Made by a program: the position numbers and the translations under genes
Notes under the pieces: model-generated
Database searches by the model: none
Seen by the model: only the letters and a program-made list of their open reading frames with translations
Told to the model about the DNA's origin: nothing
Part shown: piece after piece, positions 1-7,665 of the stretch
Layout: each line of letters begins with the position of its first letter
Numbering within the stretch: position 1 is the first letter of the stretch
Assembly (NCBI GenBank): GCA_943788345.1
Contig: CALSPX010000011.1
Location: 62,001 to 126,000, forward strand
Reading direction: 5' to 3'
DNA from: Ascidiaceihabitans sp023955215
GTDB lineage: Bacteria > Pseudomonadota > Alphaproteobacteria > Rhodobacterales > Rhodobacteraceae
DNA: 64,000 nucleotides

Positions 1-2
1 CA

Positions 3-620
3 GAAATCTATCGGTTCCTTGAAACCCAAGGGGTGCCAGTGCTGATATCATGGGTGTACGACACTGCTGCCACGCGTCCCTCTGTCGGGTTTGATAATGC
101 GGCAGCTATGAAGGAAATGGCCAATGAAGTCATATCTTTAGGACATAGGCAGATTGCGCTTATTTCTGCAGAACTTGAATTCAATGACCGTGCAACTGCG
201 CGCTTGCACGGGATACAGGATGCAATGTCTGAGGCGGGTTTGGACGCCTCTAATCTGCAAGTTGTGGAAACATATTACGGCATTGATGAGGGCGCAGTTG
301 CCTTTGACGAACTGATGAAAACGGCCAAACCACCAACCGCAGTTTTATGCGGGAATGATGTCTTGGCCGTGGGCGCTTTGCGCCGTGCGCGAGAGTTGGA
401 CATCAAGGTTCCAGAACAGGTTTCAATCATCGGATTTGATGACCTTGATCTGGCCCGTGCAACGTTTCCGGCCCTGACAACCGTACTGGTGCCGCACCGC
501 GAGATGGGGAAACAGGCGGCGATTGCATTGGCATCCAAAGTTAAAGACGACGCGCCGATACAGTCCTATGAGCTGAAGACAAAATTGGTGTTCCGCGACA
601 CATTAGGCCCCGTGCTTTAA
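3..620 (+). CDS. LacI-family transcriptional regulator, C-terminal part (5' end outside window)
   Basis: The reading frame is open from base 3, so the N-terminal helix-turn-helix lies outside the window. What remains is the periplasmic-binding-protein-like sensor domain of a LacI/GalR repressor. The usual LacI signatures are visible in order: LGHRQIALIS, RLHGIQDAMSEAGL, a CGNDVLAVGALRRA segment, VSIIGFDDLDLARATFPALTTV and a closing MGKQAA helix. These proteins bind sugars or related effectors and repress catabolic operons. The effector cannot be deduced here. A 333-base non-coding stretch follows, so it is probably the last gene of its transcript or stands alone. Family is certain, target unknown. 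Confidence 0.88.
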   Translation, partial: EIYRFLETQGVPVLISWVYDTAATRPSVGFDNAAAMKEMANEVISLGHRQIALISAELEFNDRATARLHGIQDAMSEAGLDASNLQVVETYYGIDEGAVAFDELMKTAKPPTAVLCGNDVLAVGALRRARELDIKVPEQVSIIGFDDLDLARATFPALTTVLVPHREMGKQAAIALASKVKDDAPIQSYELKTKLVFRDTLGPVL

Positions 621-953
621 CCCAGCGTTCGGTGCTCGTTTCGCGCGAGACTGAACAAAATGGGGCGCAAAATGTGCAATTTGGGTTGATTGAAATGGGC
701 CAAAATCCATGCATTTTGGGGGAACTGTGCAGTTAAGGCTGTGTTTTGTACAGTTTGGGTTCCGCGCAAGCGTTAACACCTTGTTCAAAATTGCGCGGCG
801 TTAACGATTTGGTGCTCGTGGTTGCAGTGCGCACTCAATTGGGTGCCTTCCAAACCCCTAAAAGACATCCCGCAAGCTCGAAAGAGTACACGATATCTTA
901 AATCAACTTAACTATTTTAGGATTCTTCGCTGCTTGGCCTATCGGAAGTTTTT
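621..953. other. Intergenic region with a paired dyad and two GTTAAC hexamers
   Basis: No gene of convincing quality is seen in these 333 bases. They hold one pair of AACTGTGCAGTT-like dyads (annotated separately), a weaker related element at about 672-679 (ATGTGCAA), and two GTTAAC hexamers at 772-777 and 800-805. The non-coding region at 20164-20468 has the same combination of dyad pairs and two GTTAAC hexamers. It should contain the promoter of the Hint-domain gene starting at 954. I see no clear terminator hairpin for the upstream LacI gene. Confidence 0.6.
723..755. promoter_or_regulatory. Two 12-bp dyads, 21 bp apart (putative operator pair)
   Basis: AACTGTGCAGTT (723-734) is an inverted repeat with arms AACTG/CAGTT. 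TTTTGTACAGTT (744-755) is a degenerate copy. Their cores CTGTGCAG (725) and TTGTACAG (746) are exactly 21 bases apart, two helical turns, which would put two bound dimers on the same DNA face. Two more pairs with the same motif and spacing occur at 20246-20352. The binding protein is unknown. The motif does not match the FNR, LexA, CtrA or Irr sites I know. Confidence 0.6.
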
Positions 954-2242
954 ATGTCTACCTTTGTGTACAATAATACATTTGATCCGGATGGTGACGG
1001 CGATAATCTTAACGGCGCAACACAGTATGGCACCACAGGGACCGGCCTGGGTGTTTTCAATTCTTCTGCCTCTGGTGACGGCGACAATGAGTTCGTTTTC
1101 TTTGCCGGCAGTGGGAACGAAAATAAATTAGATCTGAATGCAAACATAACCGGTTCGGCACGTGTAAATAGTTTCGACATAGACATGACGTTGGAGTTCG
1201 TTTCCGGGTCAGGACCGTGGGGAGATGGCGAACCGGATGGTTTCAGTTTCAACCTGGGTGATCCGGCGTCCCTCAACTCAAACGAAGAATTTGGCGTTTC
1301 CACTGGATTGGCGATCCAAGTTATTCCGTTCGATTGGAGTGGTGATAAGCTAGCGATTGTCTGGAACGGTGTCGAACTGAACTCGGTCAGCATCGGCAAT
1401 GCTTCTTCGCTGCCACCCTCTGCATTCACGATAGACATCGATCCATCTGGCAATGTCACGACAAGCTTTGGCCCGTATTCGGTAAGCGCGACTATTCCCA
1501 GTGGTGAGTGGACGAGCACCTCACAGGATGGCTGGGACTTTGTGCTGGGGGGGGGCGGACCGGCGGGAACTCTGGCGAAGCATTCGTCGACGATGTGAAT
1601 GTTTCTGCCAATGTTGTCTGTTTTGCGGATGGCACGAAGATCGACACGCCCACCGGCAGGGTTGCTGTCGACGAACTGTCAGTTGGCGATGCCGTTATGA
1701 CGCAAGACAATGGCGTGCAGCCGGTGCGTTGGATTGCGCGAAAGACAATCCAACGGCGCGAATTAGACGTAAATCCAAAACTTCGCCCTCTTGTTATTCT
1801 CGCGGATGCGCTTGGACCAGGCTACCCAAAGGTTGATTTGAAGATTTCACGTCAACACCGCGTCTTAATCCGATCTCGCATCGCCGAACGTATGTTCGGT
1901 AAGCGCGAAATATTGGTGCCAGCTGTTAAGTTGCTAGGCCTTTCGGGGGTCTTTGTTGACACTGCTGTCCAAAGCGTCACCTACGTTCATTTCATTTGTG
2001 ATCGCCATGAAATCGTCTTTGCGAACGGTCTGCCAAGTGAAACATTGTTGCTTGGTGGTGAGGCTGAAAAAACGATTGGGCCGGACGCGATTGATGAAAT
2101 TAGCGCGATCTTTCCGGACCTGAAAAATATGGAATGTTTGACAACGCCGGCCAGATACATTCCAAATCACGCCAAGTTAGATAAGTTCATTGCGCGGCAC
2201 AAAACCAACAATAAACCGATATTGGCCGACGCGAGCGTTTAG
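954..2242 (+). pseudogene. Lectin-like / Hint_2-domain protein, frameshifted at a G9 tract
   Basis: Two adjacent reading frames make one protein. The first part (954 to about 1555) resembles the concanavalin/L-type lectin-like N-terminal domain of roseobacter Hint proteins (GPWGDGEPDGFSFNLGD, LAIVWNGVEL). The second part, in another frame up to 2242, carries the join RTGGNSGEAFVDDVNV and then a full Hint_2 (Hedgehog/intein-type) domain. That domain starts at CFADGTKIDTPTG, with the probable self-cleaving cysteine, and continues through SRQHRVLIRS and DRHEIVFANGLPSE. The frames meet in nine G at 1547-1555. Seven or ten G would fuse them into about 428-429 residues. Seven gives LGGRTGG, the form closest to the family motif GARTGG. 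As read, translation runs about 18 codons past the tract and stops at 1598, losing the Hint domain. This could be a phase-variable switch, a pseudogene or a read error. Confidence 0.72.
1547..1555 (+). repeat. Homopolymer of nine G inside coding sequence
   Basis: Nine consecutive G starting with the last base of a CTG codon. Poly-G tracts of this length change length readily by polymerase slippage and are classic contingency sites. They are also a common error site in sequencing. Tract length decides whether the lectin-like and Hint domains are joined (7 or 10) or separated (8 or 9). Confidence 0.85.
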
Positions 2243-2293
2243 GAACACTGCGCAGAGGTAGGCATCGCTGAAGCGCGATGCTCCCAAAACCCG

Positions 2294-2821
2294 TTAAGCC
2301 CCTTCAACAGTCCCGTATTTGCCAGAGAAAAACGCCAGCGGTTTGCCCACGCTCAGCTGTGCATTGTTGACTTGTCCAACCACGATCACATGATCGCCTG
2401 CAGGGTGGGTTGCCACGTGGCTGCATTCGAAACGCGCAAGGCAGTTGTCGATCAACGGCATGCCGTGGTCGTTTAAGCTGTGCTGGATATCCCCAAAGGC
2501 ATAGCCGTTTTTCGCGAAGGCTTCGCAGATGTCTTTTTGCTGATCTGACAGCACATGGATCGCGAAATGTTTGGCATGTGAGAAATGTTTGAACCGGCTG
2601 GAATTAATACCGGGCGACCACATCACAAGGGCCGGATCCAGCGAGAGGGAGGAAAAGCTGTTGGCCGTCATCCCGATCACGCCGTCATCCGTCTTTGTGC
2701 TGATCACGGTGATGCCGGTTGCGAAACGCCCAAAGGCGTCCCGCAGCAGTCGCGTGTTGTCGCCGTCAGGGGCGAAGTTTTGCGCGGTTTGATCTGTCAT
2801 TTCAGATGCCATATCTTTCAT
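2294..2821 (-). CDS. Flavin reductase (SmoA-like partner of the monooxygenase)
   Basis: Small flavin:NAD(P)H oxidoreductase of the DIM6/HpaC-like split-barrel family, about 175 residues. Visible family features are GRFATGITVISTKTDDGVIGMTANSFSSLSLDP near the N-terminus (flavin-binding strand and the T-ANSF-SLSLDP motif) and GDHVIVVGQV near the end. It would supply reduced FMN to the two-component monooxygenase encoded two genes upstream. I chose the ATG at 2821 because it overlaps the stop of the preceding aldo/keto reductase gene (TGATG), which implies translational coupling. Longer starts would run into that gene. The gene order monooxygenase, reductase, flavin reductase is the order expected for a sulfo-SMO operon. 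Family is firm, pathway is inference. Confidence 0.85.
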   Translation of the reverse strand: MKDMASEMTDQTAQNFAPDGDNTRLLRDAFGRFATGITVISTKTDDGVIGMTANSFSSLSLDPALVMWSPGINSSRFKHFSHAKHFAIHVLSDQQKDICEAFAKNGYAFGDIQHSLNDHGMPLIDNCLARFECSHVATHPAGDHVIVVGQVNNAQLSVGKPLAFFSGKYGTVEGA

Positions 2822-3711
2822 CAAGCGACCTCGCGGCCCAGTGCTGCTGTATAGATTTTGAACCACGTGATGCGGTCCATGTTGACCTTCAGCGCGTCTG
2901 AAAGGCCAGCGATGCGGATTAGGTTATTGGTGCCCATGACAGGTAGTACTTTTGCCGGGTGTGCCAAGATCCAAGCCACAGCAACTGCCGCGCGGTCCAC
3001 ACCGTTTTCGCCTGCGATCACATCAAGGGTTTTCATCACGTCTGTGTTGCCGTTCATCAGAGAACCGCCGCCCAAAGGGGACCAAGCCATTGCGTGCTGG
3101 CCGTTCTTTTGGTGATAGGCCAGGTCGCCGTTGGTCAGGCATTCATGCGCTGTTGCAGACATTTCGATCTGGTTGGTGACCAGTGGATTTTTCATGCCAG
3201 ATTGCAACAGGTCGCAATCCCATGGTTTAAAGTTCGACACACCGATGTTGCCAACCTTGCCCGATGAAACAAGTGCATCAAGGGCCGCGCCAGTTTCATT
3301 GTGATCCATGAACGGATCGGGGCGGTGCACCAGCAATAGGTCGATGTGGTCGATACCCATGTTGGTCAGGGATGCATCAACCGATGCGTTAATGTGCGCG
3401 GTGGAGGTGTCGTAATATTTGACAGGCGCATCGCTGTATTTGCCGCATGGCGCGATAATGTCGAACTTGGTCACGATCTCCATCTTGGCACGCAAGGACG
3501 GCACGGTGCGCAGGGTTTCACCCAATACAGCCTCAGCCGAATAATCGCCGTAAATGTCGGCTTGGTCAAAGCTGGTGATGCCTTGATCGAGGCATGCGTT
3601 GATTTTCGCCTCGACGTGTTTGACCGAAGTGTCGGCATCGTCCGCGACGCGCCACATGCCATAGACAATACGGCTAAGTTCAAGAGAGGGGGAAAGTGTG
3701 ACGCGTTCCAT
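2821..3711 (-). CDS. Aldo/keto reductase, YdhF/SmoB-like
   Basis: A 296-residue aldo/keto reductase with the TIM-barrel signatures: IVYGMWR at the start, the catalytic aspartate and tyrosine in DQADIYGDYSAEAVLGE, a lysine in IVTKFD and histidine in LLLVHRPDPFMD. The NADPH site follows at GVSNFKPWD, then TNQIEMS and AWSPLGGGSL. It most resembles E. coli YdhF and, from memory, the Agrobacterium SmoB enzyme, which reduces 6-oxo-glucose to glucose after sulfite has been split from sulfoquinovose. It overlaps the monooxygenase stop by one base (TAATG) and the flavin reductase start by one base, so the three are a coupled operon. The specific substrate is inferred from this context. Confidence 0.85.
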   Translation of the reverse strand: MERVTLSPSLELSRIVYGMWRVADDADTSVKHVEAKINACLDQGITSFDQADIYGDYSAEAVLGETLRTVPSLRAKMEIVTKFDIIAPCGKYSDAPVKYYDTSTAHINASVDASLTNMGIDHIDLLLVHRPDPFMDHNETGAALDALVSSGKVGNIGVSNFKPWDCDLLQSGMKNPLVTNQIEMSATAHECLTNGDLAYHQKNGQHAMAWSPLGGGSLMNGNTDVMKTLDVIAGENGVDRAAVAVAWILAHPAKVLPVMGTNNLIRIAGLSDALKVNMDRITWFKIYTAALGREVA

Positions 3712-4865
3712 TAACGGCGTGCTCCTGCAGCAAGGGGTGTGAGTGGGGTGGCGGCTGGTACTCGACCATATGTATGTGGAAGTGAACAGGTTTCCAGGTG
3801 TGGCATGACCAGTTTGCCGAAATATTCAGCTTCCTCAATATGGGGATAGCCAGAGAAGATGAAGGCGCGAATGCCCATTTTCTTGTAGTCTTCGATTTTA
3901 CTTAGAACTTGATCCGCGGAACCAACTAATGCGGCACCACAGCCAGAGCGCGCACGACCAACACCGGTCCAAAGATTAGGTTCGATATAGCCGAATTCAT
4001 TGGCCAGTTCACGGTTCTTGGCCTGATGTGAAACACCAAGTGACGTCGAATCCAATGCACGTTCACGGATCATACGGCCATATTCGTCATCCAACTTGGA
4101 TGTGATGTATTCCGCGTATTCTTGCGCCTCTTTTTCGGTGTCGCGTACGATCATGTGGACGCGCAGCCCGTAATCCAATGTGCGGTCATATTTTTCGGCG
4201 ACTTGGTTCACAGCCTTCATGCGGCCCGCCAATGCGTCCTTTACCTCAGGCCACATCAGGTAAACGTCACAGTGTTGACCGCACAGCTCAAGCGCCGCAG
4301 GGGAATAGCCACCAAAATACAAAAGTGGGCCGCCTGTTTGGTATGGTTTGACGGGGTCTGTGGTGAGGCCCTTAAAGTCATAGACCTCGCCGGAATAATT
4401 GATCTCGTCCTGTGTCCATGCCTGTTTGAGGATTTCAACAACTTCGCGGGAGCGTTGGTAGCGATAATTGCTGTCTTCTTTTTGGCCGGGGAAATCAGAG
4501 CTGATGATGTTGATGGTCAAACGCCCTTCCAACATGTGGTCTAGTGTCGTAATGGTGCGGGCCAACATGATGGGCTGCATCTCGCCGCAGCGCACAGCTG
4601 CCAACAGGTTGATGTCTTTGGTGATCGGCGCACAGCCTGCCACGAAAGACAGCGTGTCCTGACCAACCTGATATGAGGACGGGCACAGGATGTTGCGAAA
4701 ACCCTGCTGCTCTGCGGTTTTAACGATGTTACTGCAATGGGCCCAGCTGGATCGCAGGTCGCCGTCCGGCACACCCAAAAACTGATAGTCGTCCGAACAT
4801 AGGGCTGAAAACCACGAGACCTCAGAGGCCGTCAGATTGGGCGATGTGATTGGTACAACTGTCAT
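3711..4865 (-). CDS. FMNH2-dependent monooxygenase, SsuD/SmoC-like (LLM class)
   Basis: A 384-residue luciferase-like monooxygenase of the alkanesulfonate monooxygenase group. Diagnostic stretches are SYQVGQDTLSFVAG, LLAAVRCGEMQPIMLARTI, the LEGRLTINIISSDFPGQ segment, YFGGYSPAA, a VGRARSGCGAALVGSADQV loop and FIFSGYPHIEEA. The family uses FMNH2 and oxygen to cleave carbon-sulfur bonds and release sulfite. The last part, rich in small residues and proline, is a tail seen in SsuD-like proteins. It leads a three-gene operon with an aldo/keto reductase and a flavin reductase, and is divergent from a GntR regulator. This points to sulfoquinovose rather than general alkanesulfonates, since no ssuABC transporter is adjacent. 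Substrate needs an assay. Confidence 0.85.
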   Translation of the reverse strand: MTVVPITSPNLTASEVSWFSALCSDDYQFLGVPDGDLRSSWAHCSNIVKTAEQQGFRNILCPSSYQVGQDTLSFVAGCAPITKDINLLAAVRCGEMQPIMLARTITTLDHMLEGRLTINIISSDFPGQKEDSNYRYQRSREVVEILKQAWTQDEINYSGEVYDFKGLTTDPVKPYQTGGPLLYFGGYSPAALELCGQHCDVYLMWPEVKDALAGRMKAVNQVAEKYDRTLDYGLRVHMIVRDTEKEAQEYAEYITSKLDDEYGRMIRERALDSTSLGVSHQAKNRELANEFGYIEPNLWTGVGRARSGCGAALVGSADQVLSKIEDYKKMGIRAFIFSGYPHIEEAEYFGKLVMPHLETCSLPHTYGRVPAATPLTPLAAGARR

Positions 4866-4964
4866 TTTGAAACCTGCGAAAATTATTCAATTTCATATTG
4901 CATAGCAATCGATCTAGTGTAAATCAATGGTGTATCAATTCTTTCATTCCAGCGTTTGTGCGCG
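4866..4964. promoter_or_regulatory. Divergent promoter region between the monooxygenase operon and the GntR gene
   Basis: About 100 AT-rich bases separate the two divergent starts. They contain a near direct repeat, TGTAAATCAAT followed by TGTATCAAT, at about 4918-4940, a plausible site for the neighbouring GntR regulator. The region should hold both promoters. No experiment supports the site. Confidence 0.45.
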
Positions 4965-5687
4965 ATGAGGAGCCCTGTGTCTGACCAACCCACAAATCCC
5001 AATGCGCTGCCCAAATATGTGCAGATCAGCGAGCTGCTGATACGCGATATTGCGGCTGGGCGTTTGATGGATGGGGAACGGTTGCCGCCTGAACGCGAGA
5101 TGGCAGAGGGGCTGAACACATCTGTGGGCACCCTGCGCAAAGCGCTTGCTATACTCGAGAAAAAGGGAATGCTGGATCGCCTTCAGGGGTCGGGCAATTA
5201 CATCCGCCACGGCGCGGATGAGGCCAGCATATACAGCATGTTCCGTCTTGAGTTGCCTGAAGGCGGGGGGCTGCCGCGCGCGGATACCTTGGACGTGCAG
5301 CCATTGAAAAAGCCTGCGGATTTGCCCCAGTTTGGCACGGCCGATCACGGCACGCGGATTCGTCGTCTGCGCTATTTGAATGAAACAATCATCGCGATTG
5401 AGGAAATCTGGCTCGACGGGGATGCGGGCACTGTACCCCCCAATGCGCTTTCGGATTCGCTGTACCACTTTTACCAAAAACATCTGGGGTTCTGGATCAC
5501 CTCGGCAGAGGACCGCGTCAGCGTGGCCGCTGTACCCGATTGGACCCCTGACACCTTTACAAAACCCGCCGGTGCGCTGACAGGATATATAGAACGCTTT
5601 AGTTGGGCAGGCAGCCCCAAAGCGGTCGAGTTTTCACGCACTTGGTTTGACCCATCACGCGCAATCTATGTGCAAAGACTGAAATAG
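4965..5687 (+). CDS. GntR-family (HutC/UTRA) transcriptional regulator
   Basis: A 240-residue regulator with a winged helix-turn-helix at about residues 12-75 (PKYVQISELLIRDIAAGRL, ERLPPEREMAEGL, VGTLRKALAILEKKGML, LQGSGNYI), followed by a UTRA ligand-sensing domain. The UTRA domain shows GTRIRRLRYLN, IAIEEIWLD and a closing VEFSRTWFDPSRA. The ATG at 4965 is preferred to the upstream TTG at 4956. It is divergent from the monooxygenase operon and lies 10 bases upstream of the Gfo/Idh/MocA gene, so it probably controls both. The UTRA group often senses sugars or sugar phosphates, which fits a sulfosugar pathway. Confidence 0.88.
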   Translation: MRSPVSDQPTNPNALPKYVQISELLIRDIAAGRLMDGERLPPEREMAEGLNTSVGTLRKALAILEKKGMLDRLQGSGNYIRHGADEASIYSMFRLELPEGGGLPRADTLDVQPLKKPADLPQFGTADHGTRIRRLRYLNETIIAIEEIWLDGDAGTVPPNALSDSLYHFYQKHLGFWITSAEDRVSVAAVPDWTPDTFTKPAGALTGYIERFSWAGSPKAVEFSRTWFDPSRAIYVQRLK

Positions 5688-5697
5688 GAATACGAAC

Positions 5698-6810
5698 ATG
5701 GCTAAGCTAATCAACTACGGCATCATCGGGTGCGGCATGATGGGACAAGAGCACCTGCGCAATATCGCCTTGCTGCCTGACACCAACGTGGCTGCCATTT
5801 TTGAACCCGATGCTGGCATGGCAGGGATCGCCAAGACCTTGGCTCCGAACGCGCAGTTCTGTGACAGTATTGATGCCCTGTTGGTGATCGAGGCGTTGGA
5901 TTGTCTGGTTATCATCAGCCCGAACTTTATGCATTTGGAACAGTTGGAACAGATCGCGCAAACGCGGTCTTTGCCGATCTTGGTGGAAAAGCCACTGTTC
6001 ACCGATCCAAACGCATTTGCCCGTGTGCGCAAGTTTAGCGAAACCTACCCATCCCCCGTTTGGGTCGCGATGGAATATCGCTATATGCCGCCAATCGCCG
6101 CCCTGCGGGCTGAAGTGGAAGAAGCCACTGGCGGGATCAAGATGCTTTCGATCCGCGAACACCGTTTCCCGTTCCTTGAAAAGGTCGGAGACTGGAACCG
6201 CTTTAACGCCAAATCGGGTGGCACATTCGTTGAGAAATGTTGTCACTTCTTTGATCTGATGCGCTTGCTGACCAAATCAGAACCCGTGCGGATCATGGCC
6301 AGTGCGGGCCAGAACGTGAACCATCTGGACGAAGTATATGACGGCCAAACATCCGACATCATCGACAACGGTTATGTCATTGTTGATTTCGAGAACGGGA
6401 TGCGCGCGATGCTGGAATTGTGCATGTTCGCCGAGGGATCGCGTTATCAAGAAGAGGTGAGCGTGGTTGGCCCCAAAGGCAAGATCGAGGCGCTGGTGCC
6501 GGGCCCGGGCCGTTTCTGGCCTGCGCATCTGGGTGATGCCCCAATCCCGCAACTGATCGTCAGCCCGCGCAATCCAAGCGGGCCAGAGGTACGTGAAATC
6601 CCCGTTGATCCCACATTGCTAGACGCAGGGGATCACAACGGATCGACCTTCTATCAACATGAGGGTTTCTTGGCCTTGGTGCGAGGGGAGCGTGCGGTTG
6701 CAGACGTGACGTTTGAGGATGGCTTGCGCGCCGTGGCAATGGGCATGGCCGCACAAGAAAGCGCCCGCACTGGGCAGAGTGTTTTGTGGGCGGATTTTTT
6801 TGAGGGGTAG
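5698..6810 (+). CDS. Gfo/Idh/MocA-family NAD-dependent oxidoreductase (possible NAD-dependent sulfoquinovosidase)
   Basis: A 370-residue protein with an N-terminal Rossmann fold (NYGIIGCGMMGQEHLRNI), the family EKP motif in LVEKPLFTDP, and the active-site region GGTFVEKCCHFFDLMRLL, where family members place their catalytic histidine and aspartate. It follows the GntR gene by 10 bases, with AGGA upstream of the ATG. Most family members are sugar or inositol dehydrogenases, but some are NAD-dependent glycosidases, including the recently described sulfoquinovosidases. Beside an SmoABC-like operon with no GH31 sulfoquinovosidase in view, that role is attractive. It is inference only; a dehydrogenase role remains possible. 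Confidence 0.8.
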   Translation: MAKLINYGIIGCGMMGQEHLRNIALLPDTNVAAIFEPDAGMAGIAKTLAPNAQFCDSIDALLVIEALDCLVIISPNFMHLEQLEQIAQTRSLPILVEKPLFTDPNAFARVRKFSETYPSPVWVAMEYRYMPPIAALRAEVEEATGGIKMLSIREHRFPFLEKVGDWNRFNAKSGGTFVEKCCHFFDLMRLLTKSEPVRIMASAGQNVNHLDEVYDGQTSDIIDNGYVIVDFENGMRAMLELCMFAEGSRYQEEVSVVGPKGKIEALVPGPGRFWPAHLGDAPIPQLIVSPRNPSGPEVREIPVDPTLLDAGDHNGSTFYQHEGFLALVRGERAVADVTFEDGLRAVAMGMAAQESARTGQSVLWADFFEG

Positions 6811-7018
6811 TGGGGGGAGGATAGCGGTTGTTCAAATGGCGGGTGTGCGGACAAACTGTGCTTTCGCTTTGCCATGGCCAATGTCTCGTTGCAGGCCCAA
6901 GAGGAACTGACAAACCTCTGGAGCAAGTAGGTTTGTTTAATCGATCGGCAAAAGAGTTGAATTCAGGAAATAGTTGTTAGACTCACCGAGACTTGAATGA
7001 TTTTGGGAGAAAATTGCC

Positions 7019-7492
7019 ATGCCTGTGTTCAGTAAGGAAACTGCTAAAACTGAGAGTGATGATGGCGCAGGCAACCCTTGCGGCCCGTATCATACACTCC
7101 TTTTCAGCGATAGCGGAGGGTTGACCCAGTTTGGCGCTTTTGAAGAAATCCTGCCGCCAGGTTCCTCTTCGTCGGTCAAACATTGGCATGCTGGTGAAGA
7201 TGAGATGGTTTATGTATTGCAGGGGCAAGTCACACTTCACGAGGGGGATGATAGCGTAATTTTGTTCCCGGGCGACGTTGCGACGTTTAAAGCTGGAGCC
7301 CCAATTGGGCATAGCTTTCAAAACTGTAGTAACACAGAAGTCCGATATCTTGTGATTGGCACAAGGTCTTCAGGCGATATAGTGACGTACCCAGATCATG
7401 ACCGCATCTTGCATTTCGACAGAAAGACAGAGAGCCGCAACTGGACGGATCATGGCGGCTCCCCCGCAGATAGCCCTTACAAAATTGACTGA
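7019..7492 (+). CDS. Cupin-domain protein
   Basis: A 157-residue single-domain cupin. The first cupin motif is present as KHWHAGEDEMVYVLQG, with two histidines and a glutamate as likely metal ligands. The second is GDVATFKAGAPIGHSFQN, with the fourth ligand histidine. The C-terminal tail YPDHDRILHFDRK is common in roseobacter cupins of unknown role. A GGGAG ribosome site precedes the ATG. It stands alone between the putative sulfosugar genes and the xylose isomerase locus. The fold is clear, the substrate is not. Confidence 0.8.
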   Translation: MPVFSKETAKTESDDGAGNPCGPYHTLLFSDSGGLTQFGAFEEILPPGSSSSVKHWHAGEDEMVYVLQGQVTLHEGDDSVILFPGDVATFKAGAPIGHSFQNCSNTEVRYLVIGTRSSGDIVTYPDHDRILHFDRKTESRNWTDHGGSPADSPYKID

Positions 7493-7665
7493 GGGCATTC
7501 ATCGCGACAACAGACCAGATATTGGAGGTCAGCTTTGTGCGCATCACGGTCAGTCGGCGTAGCGCAACATCCTGCACTATGGGCTCAAACCCGCCCTTCG
7601 ATGCAATCGCTTGAGGCCGCATACGCTGCCGTTTAGGCGGAGGTCATAACCCCCGCCCAAAAACC
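7493..7665. other. Intergenic stretch between convergent genes
   Basis: About 170 bases between the cupin gene and the converging xylA gene. I see no confident gene, and no hairpin with a T-run that would qualify as a terminator for either side. Confidence 0.5.

Noticed and set aside
772..805. GTTAAC pair as a CtrA site
   Set aside because: CtrA sites need TTAA-N7-TTAA; the hexamers here are 28 bases apart (18 at 20185-20208).
3711..4865. SsuD for general alkanesulfonate use
   Set aside because: No ssuABC or sulfate-starvation neighbours; the aldo/keto reductase and flavin reductase arrangement fits sulfoquinovose better. Not excluded.
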